From NCBI GenBank assembly GCA_016184115.1, contig JACPDH010000100.1, positions 1-48,005 on the forward strand: a stretch of DNA of 48,005 nt, given 5' to 3'. The DNA is from Acidobacteriota bacterium. Lineage in GTDB: Bacteria > Acidobacteriota > Thermoanaerobaculia > Gp7-AA8. Below the pieces are notes generated by a model. That model saw only the letters and a program-made list of their open reading frames with translations, did not search any database and was not told the origin of the DNA. The position numbers and the translations under genes were made by a program. This document shows, one piece after another, positions 42,322 through 48,005 of the stretch (its first letter is position 1; each line of letters starts with the position of its first letter).

Positions 42322-43287
42322 ATGCGCCGCGTGAGTTTTGGTCGCACCGGTGTTTCCGTTCCCGCCGTCAGTCTCGGCACATGGGGCTACAGCGGCGCAA
42401 ACATGAACAACGGCGTCTCGGTCGGCTGGACCGGCCACGATGACGAGCTGGCACGGAAGGCGCTCGTTCGCGCCGCCGCGGAAGGAATCGACCACTGGGA
42501 CACGGCCGACGTCTACGGCAGCGGCCGATCGGAAGCGTTGATCGGCGAGATGTGGGGGGACGTGCGGAGGGACACGATCTTCCTCGCGACGAAAGTCGGT
42601 TGGGACAAGGGAGGACATGACCACTTCTACCATCCCGACGTGATTCGCGCGAACTTCGAGCGATCGCTGCGCAACTTGCAGACCGACGTCATCGACCTCT
42701 ACTACCTCCACCAGTGCGATTTCGGGCCGAACGACGAATACTTCGACGACGCGATCGCGCTTGTGCGACGATTCCGCGAGCAGGGCAAGGTGCGCTTCAT
42801 CGGATTGTCCGATTGGGATGCGCGCAAGATCATGCGTTTCATCGATCGCGTCGAGCCCGACGTCGTCCAGCCCTACCGGAACGTCGTGGATGACGACTTC
42901 GCGGAGTCGGGGCTTCGAGACTGGATCACGAAGCATGAGGCGGGGGTGGCGTTCTTCTCACCGATCATGCATGGACTTCTCCTCGGAAAGTACGAGGCGC
43001 CGGTCTCGTTTCCGGAAGGCGATTTCCGGAGAAACGTCGAAGGGTTCGGTAGCGCGGCAGTGATTGCGAGGATGCAGCGCGCCAGGAAGCAGGTGGAGGC
43101 GCGGTGGCCGTTGCATCCGCAGCCGGTGCTGCACGCGCTCATCGGTGCGCTACTCGCCGACGCTCCGACAGGATGCGTGCTTCTTGGCCAGCGAAATCCG
43201 ACGCAGGTCGTGTCGGCGGCTGCGGTTGGCGAGGCGCTCAAGCCGGAAGATGTGGCGTGGATTCGGGAGATCTACCGCGAAGGGTGA
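42322..43287 (+). CDS. Aldo/keto reductase
   Basis: A 321-residue NAD(P)H-dependent oxidoreductase with the (beta/alpha)8 fold. The catalytic tetrad is visible: D60 and Y65 in WDTADVYGSG, K91 in LATKVGWD, and H130 in DLYYLHQCD. GLSDWDARKI and FFSPIMHGLLLGKY match the yakC/YajO-like group. Substrate is unknown. GAGGG lies before the ATG. The tandem AACTTCG repeats precede it. Confidence 0.9.
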   Translation: MRRVSFGRTGVSVPAVSLGTWGYSGANMNNGVSVGWTGHDDELARKALVRAAAEGIDHWDTADVYGSGRSEALIGEMWGDVRRDTIFLATKVGWDKGGHDHFYHPDVIRANFERSLRNLQTDVIDLYYLHQCDFGPNDEYFDDAIALVRRFREQGKVRFIGLSDWDARKIMRFIDRVEPDVVQPYRNVVDDDFAESGLRDWITKHEAGVAFFSPIMHGLLLGKYEAPVSFPEGDFRRNVEGFGSAAVIARMQRARKQVEARWPLHPQPVLHALIGALLADAPTGCVLLGQRNPTQVVSAAAVGEALKPEDVAWIREIYREG

Positions 43288-43329
43288 ACGTGGCCGAACG
43301 AAACCGGCTGGCGAACGAGACGTATCGAA

Positions 43330-43836
43330 GTGTATAAGGCAGCGACAGTGAACGCGGAATCGTCAGGCAGCGATTTCGTCGCCGCGGGAGCCGGCGGCGG
43401 GCAGTCGGTGCTACGTTTCCATTGGAACGTCGACAACGAGACGCTCAAGGACGTGAACCGGGCGTCAGGAATGGACTCGACGGCGTCACACCTCCGAGGA
43501 TTTCTCGCGCGGTTGATCAACGCCTGGCTCGACACGCCATCGGAGAATCGTCCGCTGCTCGAGGTTCCGACGGTTCTCAGCGAAGACCTCGTCTACATTC
43601 CGAGTCCGTGCTACGTGCTTGCGATCTCGACCGACCGCTCGACTGTCGTCTGCTGGTACTCGGTGTTGATCGACGCTGCAGCCGCGGAGTTGATGGAGGG
43701 TAAGGCTGGCGTGAAGATGTTCACGATCACCGGCACATCCGACGTTCTCGGCACGTTTCTCGACGACACGGTTCGCCTGTTCCGATTCCGGTCGCGGACG
43801 AGGCACGCAGACTTCACCGTCCATAAACGGCTCTGA
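43330..43836 (+). CDS. Hypothetical protein of unknown family
   Basis: About 168 residues that I do not recognise. The sequence is soluble, without signal peptide or membrane segment. It shows short motifs such as LRFHWNVDNETLKDVN, DLVYIPSPCYVLAIST and TGTSDVLGTFLDDTVRLFRFRSRTRHADF; no catalytic or metal motif stands out. The start is uncertain: GTG at 43330 opens the frame, and GTG at 43348 has an AAGG ribosome-binding sequence. It follows the aldo/keto reductase after 42 bp and is convergent with the ATP-grasp gene. Confidence 0.6.
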   Translation: MYKAATVNAESSGSDFVAAGAGGGQSVLRFHWNVDNETLKDVNRASGMDSTASHLRGFLARLINAWLDTPSENRPLLEVPTVLSEDLVYIPSPCYVLAISTDRSTVVCWYSVLIDAAAAELMEGKAGVKMFTITGTSDVLGTFLDDTVRLFRFRSRTRHADFTVHKRL

Positions 43837-43855
43837 CGCTCGAGACCTGCACGCG

Positions 43856-45052
43856 TTAGGCCGTAGGTTTTGCCGGAGCCGGGAGCGTTGCCGAGAAGTC
43901 GCGCTCGATGCGCGGCATATAGGCGTCGACGAGCTCCTCGACTCGCTCCGGTGTGGGCGCCGTCACGATGAAGCCGACATGGTGTTTCTTGTCGAGCCGC
44001 CAGACGATCTCGGGGTCGTTGTACGCGGACGTATCAGGCCGCTCCTGTCGTGCGAGCGAGACGATGAGCCCGGCATAGTCCTTGCGCGGCGTCGGTGGAA
44101 CGTATGGGAACTCACCCTGGCTGACCTCGATCTTCGCCCACTCTTCCCAGAGGTTGACGCCGGTGGCCGCTTCGACCATCTCGGCGATATGGGCACCGCC
44201 GACGCGCGCGGCAGTCTCGAGAAAGTAGAGCTCCTCGTCGTGCCCCTTGATGAACTCGGTGTGCAGGACTCCCCGTACGAATCCGAGATGCCGCACCAGC
44301 TCCTTGTTGAACTGCATCAGTTCGATCGTGTCGGAGTCATCGCGCGCAAGAAGCGTCGTTGCGAAGATGCCACCGGAGTGGGTGACGTCGAAGAGCGGGC
44401 GCTTGTACTTGCTCGCCTCCGCAAACACGACCTCCCCCTCGGAGACGATCGAGTCGACGTGATAGACGTCGCCGGGGATCATCTGCTCGAGGAGATAGCG
44501 CGACTGCAAATCGCCGAGCTCCTCGACGACCTTCCAGACCTCCTCGGGAGTCGAGAGCTTCTTGATGCCGATCGACGATGCTTCGGCGCGCGGCTTGAAC
44601 ATCCAGGGAGGAGGCACCTCGCACATGAATCGATCGATCCGGGCGTGATTGAGAACGTGCACGAAACGGGGAATCGGAAGCCCGCGGAACTCGGCGCGGG
44701 AACGCATCGCCAGCTTGTCGCGAAAGTAGCGCGCGGTCGTCTCGCCCATTCCGGGGACGCGCATGAACTCGCGAAGTCGCGCGACGCGCTCAACGTCGTA
44801 GTCGTCGAGCGGCGCGATGCGGTCGATCTCGTGATTCCGGGCGAGATAGGCGACCGTGTTGACGAGCGTCGCGTCGTTCTCGAAATCGGGAAGCGCCCAG
44901 ACTTCGTCGATCGCGTGGCGCGGCCACGGCTCCTTGAGCAGCTTCTCGATCGTGAGAAGGTAAACGGTGCAGCCTTCGCGCTTGCAGGTCTCGATGAAAC
45001 GGCTGCCTTTGAAGTAGCCCGATACGCAGAGAATCGTCGGCGCCTTCGTCAT
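43856..45052 (-). CDS. ATP-grasp domain protein
   Basis: A 398-residue protein with an ATP-grasp fold. The N-terminal pre-ATP-grasp domain begins TILCVSGYFKGSRFIETCKREG. The nucleotide-binding lysine region is PPWMFKPRAEASSIGIKKL, and the C-terminal metal-binding part is HTEFIKGHDEELYFLETAARVGGAHIAEMVEAATGVNLW. Relatives are carboxylate-amine ligases, including carbamoyl-phosphate synthase L-chain-type and dipeptide ligases; substrate is not evident. A strong AGGGGAGGGACGG ribosome binding site precedes the ATG. It follows the V4R-like gene by 22 bp on the same strand, so the two are an operon. Confidence 0.85.
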   Translation of the reverse strand: MTKAPTILCVSGYFKGSRFIETCKREGCTVYLLTIEKLLKEPWPRHAIDEVWALPDFENDATLVNTVAYLARNHEIDRIAPLDDYDVERVARLREFMRVPGMGETTARYFRDKLAMRSRAEFRGLPIPRFVHVLNHARIDRFMCEVPPPWMFKPRAEASSIGIKKLSTPEEVWKVVEELGDLQSRYLLEQMIPGDVYHVDSIVSEGEVVFAEASKYKRPLFDVTHSGGIFATTLLARDDSDTIELMQFNKELVRHLGFVRGVLHTEFIKGHDEELYFLETAARVGGAHIAEMVEAATGVNLWEEWAKIEVSQGEFPYVPPTPRKDYAGLIVSLARQERPDTSAYNDPEIVWRLDKKHHVGFIVTAPTPERVEELVDAYMPRIERDFSATLPAPAKPTA

Positions 45053-45074
45053 CCGTCCCTCCCCTTTCGACTCC

Positions 45075-45653
45075 CTACGCCCAACTCATCGAAAACGTGC
45101 ACGAAGCGTCGCCGCGACACTGACAGGTGGTCTCGGTGACCTTCACGTTCTTGCCACCGAACATCGTCACGCACTGTTCGAAGAAACCGAACGCGCTCTC
45201 ACAGAAGACGACGCTGTAGCAAGGGTACTCGCGATAGATCATCTTCCCGCCGTTGTCGCCGGTCTGTTCGTACGCCGCCTCACCGAAGTCCTGGAAGCGG
45301 TCATGGAGCTTGACCGAGTTTCGGAAGAACTCGTGAATCGTCATCGCATTGACCATCGAGGTGACGTTCATCTTCGCGGAGTAACGGCCGAACTCCTTGA
45401 GCACGTCGGGCGTCTCCGCTCCGAAGCGCGCGACAAACGCGTTGTCGACGGCAATGAGGTCGCTGAACTCATACCAGTCAGACGCGAGGATGCCGCGCAG
45501 AAGCTTCCCCCGAGTGGGCTCGGGGAGCGACTCGACGATCGTGCGGCGGTCGATCTCGGGATGCACGTCCTTCAGCCAATCGAATCGGGAACGGATCATG
45601 CTTCCCTTGATCCTTCCGCCATCGAGCTTCTCTTTGCTTCCGGTTCGCAGCAT
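45075..45653 (-). CDS. V4R/TIGR02265-like ligand-binding protein
   Basis: A 192-residue protein. RSRFDWLKDVHPEIDRRTIVESLPEP is a helical N-terminus and ILASDWYEFSDLIAVDNAFVARFG a typical link, while the C-terminal part ends CESAFGFFEQCVTMFGGKNVKVTETTCQCRGDASCTFSMSWA. The CxC...C cluster and the overall pattern resemble the 4-vinyl reductase (V4R) sensor domain and TIGR02265/DUF2378 proteins, which bind small hydrophobic ligands; this is an inference from pattern. AGGTGAGG precedes the ATG. It lies upstream of the ATP-grasp gene, with which it is likely co-transcribed. Confidence 0.7.
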   Translation of the reverse strand: MLRTGSKEKLDGGRIKGSMIRSRFDWLKDVHPEIDRRTIVESLPEPTRGKLLRGILASDWYEFSDLIAVDNAFVARFGAETPDVLKEFGRYSAKMNVTSMVNAMTIHEFFRNSVKLHDRFQDFGEAAYEQTGDNGGKMIYREYPCYSVVFCESAFGFFEQCVTMFGGKNVKVTETTCQCRGDASCTFSMSWA

Positions 45654-45759
45654 CGGAACCTCACCTTTCAGGGACCTGGGGAGCGCTGATTGTACTTCGA
45701 CCCGCGCCCGCAGGTGTCGAGGAATCGACCGCGCTGCGAGCGACTTCCTCAGGTGCTAC

Positions 45760-45807
45760 GTACAGCTCCCCGGAAATTGGTGGCCACGAATTTCCGGGGA
45801 GCTGTAC
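45760..45807. repeat. 19-bp perfect inverted repeat between divergent genes
   Basis: Arms at 45760-45778 and 45789-45807 are perfect reverse complements (GTACAGCTCCCC... to ...GGGGAGCTGTAC), with a 10-nt loop that itself contains TGGCCA. Genes point away on both sides: V4R-like (start 45653, minus) and PilZ (start 45835, plus). It is therefore unlikely to be an ordinary terminator. It could be an operator, a REP/MITE-like element, or the joined ends of a lost transposon. Confidence 0.9.
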
Positions 45808-45834
45808 TAAGCTGTTCGCCGGAACTGCGAAGAG

Positions 45835-46530
45835 ATGGCTCCACCGGACAACACTTCGAGGCGTGCGACCAACAGGCTCACGTTCAAGATGCCACGCCCG
45901 GCACGCTTTGCGACGTTTGAGGTCGTGCTGGTCGACCTGAGCCTGAAGGGCGCCGGGATCCAACATCCGAACCAGATCCCACCCGGAACGCGCAGCACGC
46001 TTCGTTTCCGTCTCGAGCGCGAGTTTCATGAGCTCACGTGCGAGATCCGGCGTTCGAAGCTCCAGCTCGTGCGCCAGGGAGCGAAAACGCTTCAGATCTA
46101 CCGCTCCGGGCTCCAGTTCGTTGGACTCGAGGGGCAGACCGACACGATCAAGGAGGCGCTTCGCAAGCGTGTGCAGCGCGCGATCGCGCGACAGCAGGCC
46201 GACGCGTTCTCGAACGCCGAAGCGATGAACGGGATCGACGAGTCGAGCGGAGCCCTCTCGCTCGCCGCGCTCGCGAGCTGGATGGAGACGCGTCCCTATG
46301 TCCGCTGCGTGCTCGAGCGAAGCGGACGATGGAAGAACGACAAGGTCGACTCACCCGATCAGCCTGCAAACGGATTCACGGTCTCCGCCGACGAAGGAGA
46401 CAAGGAGATCGAACTGCTGCGCCGCGCCTTCGAAAAAGCGAACGAGGAGCAGCGCCGCCTCATCCGGGTCTTCGCCCAGATTACGCTCGCCGAACCCTCC
46501 GACGAGCCGCGCGGACGATACGAGCCGTAA
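45835..46530 (+). CDS. PilZ-domain cyclic-di-GMP receptor candidate
   Basis: A 231-residue protein with an N-terminal PilZ domain. The c-di-GMP motifs are RRATNR (RxxxR, residues 9-14 within the basic N-terminus) and DLSLKGAG (D/NxSxxG, residues 34-41). The rest is helical (TDTIKEALRKRVQRAIARQQADAF, LLRRAFEKANEEQRRLIRVF) and of unknown partner. A GAAGAG ribosome-binding-like sequence precedes the ATG. Together with the TPR-GGDEF protein 5 kb away it suggests c-di-GMP signalling in this organism. It is divergent from the V4R-like gene, and the inverted repeat lies 28 bp upstream of its start. Confidence 0.8.
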   Translation: MAPPDNTSRRATNRLTFKMPRPARFATFEVVLVDLSLKGAGIQHPNQIPPGTRSTLRFRLEREFHELTCEIRRSKLQLVRQGAKTLQIYRSGLQFVGLEGQTDTIKEALRKRVQRAIARQQADAFSNAEAMNGIDESSGALSLAALASWMETRPYVRCVLERSGRWKNDKVDSPDQPANGFTVSADEGDKEIELLRRAFEKANEEQRRLIRVFAQITLAEPSDEPRGRYEP

Positions 46531-46554
46531 GGCAGGTTTGAGGTCAAACCTTCG

Positions 46555-47073
46555 TTACTGCGGCCTCACCCCGACGTATGATCCTGCGATGTTGATCGTG
46601 TTCCAGAACTCCCCGCTCTCGATCGCGAACGACTTCGTGAACATCGCTTCCGCGCCGGTTCGGTCGCCTTCGAGGTTGTAGTAGCCGCCGATCTCGGCCA
46701 GCCAGGGGGCGTCCTTCGGTGAAGCTTCGAGCGCTTTGTCGAATGCGCCCTTCGCCTTGTCCCATTCCCGCGCCTCGTAGTAGACCCGCCCGATGCGAAG
46801 CCAGTCGCTTCCCTCGGGCTTCTTCGCAGTCACCGCGTCGAAGATCGCCTGTCCCTCGGCCTTCCGGCCCGCGAGGTAATGAACGCGGCCGAGCGCAATT
46901 CTCTCCCACGAGCCCTTGCCGGCCTGCTCCGTCGCGATGACGAGCAGAGCGTCGGAGGCTTCCTTGGGGCTCTTTCCCGTGAAGACGGAGGAGTCGAGCC
47001 CCTTCTTCGCCGCAAAAGCGCCGGCACTTACGCCGACGAGGAACACCAACACGAATGCATAGACACGTTTCAT
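46555..47073 (-). CDS. Secreted tetratricopeptide-repeat protein
   Basis: A 172-residue protein with a signal peptide (MKRVYAFVLVFLVGVSAGAFA, cleavage after AFA) and then TPR-like helical repeats, such as LRIGRVYYEAREWDKAKGAFDKALEASP and LAEIGGYYNLEGDRTGAEAMFTKSFAI. The function is unknown; TPR proteins usually mediate protein-protein contacts in the periplasm. Translation starts at 47073 behind TACGGAGGATTG; the frame is open upstream of this into the divergent gene, but that extension is spurious. It is convergent with the PilZ gene, 24 bp away. Confidence 0.75.
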   Translation of the reverse strand: MKRVYAFVLVFLVGVSAGAFAAKKGLDSSVFTGKSPKEASDALLVIATEQAGKGSWERIALGRVHYLAGRKAEGQAIFDAVTAKKPEGSDWLRIGRVYYEAREWDKAKGAFDKALEASPKDAPWLAEIGGYYNLEGDRTGAEAMFTKSFAIESGEFWNTINIAGSYVGVRPQ

Positions 47074-47208
47074 CGTCAATCCTCCGTAAAGCGCCAATCG
47101 TAACTCGACCGATCGGACTGCTGCGCAACAATGTCGAGACCATCGGCGTCGAGCGAATGACTCCTGGACGTCTCCAGAACTCCGACGCGATCCGCTACCA
47201 TTGCGCCG

Positions 47209-48005
47209 ATGGAGAACGATGGAGTGCGACGCACCGCGACGTTGGTCCTCGTGGTGCTCTGGATCGTGCTCTTCGTTCTCTCGCTCGGGTTGCGCACTGC
47301 GAACTCGCGGGCCGCGATCCATGACGGCCTACCGGTTCTGTCGCCTAACGACGATCTTTACCACGCGAAGCGGATCCTCCATTCCATCGACCACTACCCT
47401 TCACTTCTTCGATTCGATCCCGACCGGAACGTGACGGGCGCCTGGTGTCCATGGCCTCCGCTGTGGGACTTCTCGATTGCGAGTCTGCTCCGCGCGCTCG
47501 GATTCACGGGTATCGACGCGCTCGCGGTTGCGATCTGGGTCGCACCGCTGCTCGGCGCAATCTTTGCGGCGACACTCGGCGTGGCGATCGCATGGAGAAT
47601 GGGAGTGCCCGCCGGGTTGGTCGCGGGGCTGGGGGTCGCGGTTCCCATGCCGCTGATCTTCGTTTCACAGCTCGCGCGGCTCGATCACCATGTGGCCGAG
47701 GGACCGTTGATGGTGGCGATCGCGGCGACGGTTGCGTGGATCGCCGGCGACGACAGCGGCCGGATTCGCCCGGGACGCGCGCTCGTGCTGGCCATCGCGC
47801 TCACGTCAGCGCTCTTCGTACAGACCGCGTTGCTTCTCGGCTGCGGCATCGCCTTTGGCGCGTTGCTGCTTCTCGCGCCTTGTCGCGCGCGACTGGTCGA
47901 AGGGGCGATTGGGTTCGCGGTGTCGGCGCTTGCCATTGGCGCTTACAGGCTCACGCTGCCCGCCGATTATCCGGAGAGCGCTTGGTTCCTCGGCGTGCCA
48001 CATGC
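47209..48005 (+). CDS. STT3/PglB-like membrane glycosyltransferase (3' end beyond window)
   Basis: The first 265 codons of a polytopic membrane protein. After the first membrane segment (TLVLVVLWIVLFVLSLGL) comes a periplasmic loop with DGLPVLSPNDDLYHAKRI, the DxD-like motif of GT-C oligosaccharyltransferases. Next are TGAWCPWPPLWDFS and, after two more membrane segments, LARLDHHVAEG, a DHH..E loop as in STT3/PglB. Acceptor specificity is not evident. The start at 47209 has no ribosome binding site; TACCAT at 47196-47201 ends 7 nt before it, so it may be leaderless. It is divergent from the TPR gene across a 135-bp spacer. Confidence 0.8.
   Translation, partial: MENDGVRRTATLVLVVLWIVLFVLSLGLRTANSRAAIHDGLPVLSPNDDLYHAKRILHSIDHYPSLLRFDPDRNVTGAWCPWPPLWDFSIASLLRALGFTGIDALAVAIWVAPLLGAIFAATLGVAIAWRMGVPAGLVAGLGVAVPMPLIFVSQLARLDHHVAEGPLMVAIAATVAWIAGDDSGRIRPGRALVLAIALTSALFVQTALLLGCGIAFGALLLLAPCRARLVEGAIGFAVSALAIGAYRLTLPADYPESAWFLGVPH

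Overview
The window is a GC-rich (roughly 60-65% by eye), densely coding piece of a bacterial chromosome that spans the replication origin neighbourhood. About 44 protein genes and one tRNA are visible; no rRNA, CRISPR array, insertion sequence or prophage was seen, and no gene-free stretch exceeds 300 bases (the longest is the 289 bp between dnaA and dnaN). The organism is a Gram-negative-type bacterium: a 795-residue GyrB carrying the Gram-negative insertion, a YidC with a large periplasmic domain, a CsgG-like secreted protein, signal peptidase I and STT3-like and PilZ/GGDEF proteins. The b/b' ATP synthase pair, the origin gene order and the style of the hypothetical genes fit a deep lineage such as Acidobacteriota, but this assignment is inference and no marker here proves it.

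Layout. 1-3433: a truncated CsgG-like gene, an MBL-fold hydrolase, tRNA-Asn with its terminator, then RNase G with a small zinc-ribbon gene. 3462-4685: acyl-CoA dehydrogenase. 4757-13744, all on the minus strand: dnaA, dnaN, recF, gyrB, gyrA. 13745-13982: bidirectional promoter region with a perfect DnaA-box palindrome, the best oriC candidate. 13983-23154, all on the plus strand: rpmH, rnpA, yidD, yidC, khpB, mnmE, two parS sites, mnmG, rsmG, parA, parB, bactofilin. 23169-23723: a YkgJ-type cysteine cluster protein. 23765-29839: an ATP synthase operon (b', b, delta, alpha, gamma, beta, epsilon) behind a near-consensus promoter and lacking the a and c subunit genes. 30033-34112: topA and a DASS-family anion transporter. 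34144-37684: a secreted DUF4139-like protein, lepB and metX. 37836-43836: mnmA, a TPR-GGDEF diguanylate cyclase, a DEDD exonuclease, a thioesterase, an aldo/keto reductase and an unknown protein. 43856-48005: an ATP-grasp/V4R-like gene pair, a PilZ protein, a TPR lipoprotein-like secreted protein and the start of an STT3-like membrane glycosyltransferase.

How it works together. Genes diverge from about 13.8 kb, so most run with replication on both arms. Replication initiation (DnaA, DnaN, RecF, gyrase) lies on one side. Ribosome/membrane biogenesis (L34, RnpA, YidD, YidC, KhpB), tRNA U34 modification (MnmE, MnmG and, further out, MnmA) and chromosome segregation (ParA, ParB, parS, bactofilin) lie on the other. 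The ATP synthase stalk and F1 sector follow. The outer 10 kb holds accessory signalling and metabolism, including a c-di-GMP producer (TPR-GGDEF) and a likely c-di-GMP receptor (PilZ).

Most unusual signals: the parS pair wedged between mnmE and mnmG with one site abutting the mnmG start codon; bactofilin overlapped with parB; a 19-bp perfect inverted repeat between divergent genes at 45.8 kb; a 7-mer (GCCTAAC) that recurs with a strand preference following replication direction; and several genes whose -10-like hexamer sits 6-9 nt before the start codon, suggesting leaderless mRNAs. I did not find a clearly new multi-gene system; the ATP-grasp/V4R-like/PilZ neighbourhood is the best candidate for uncharacterised biology.
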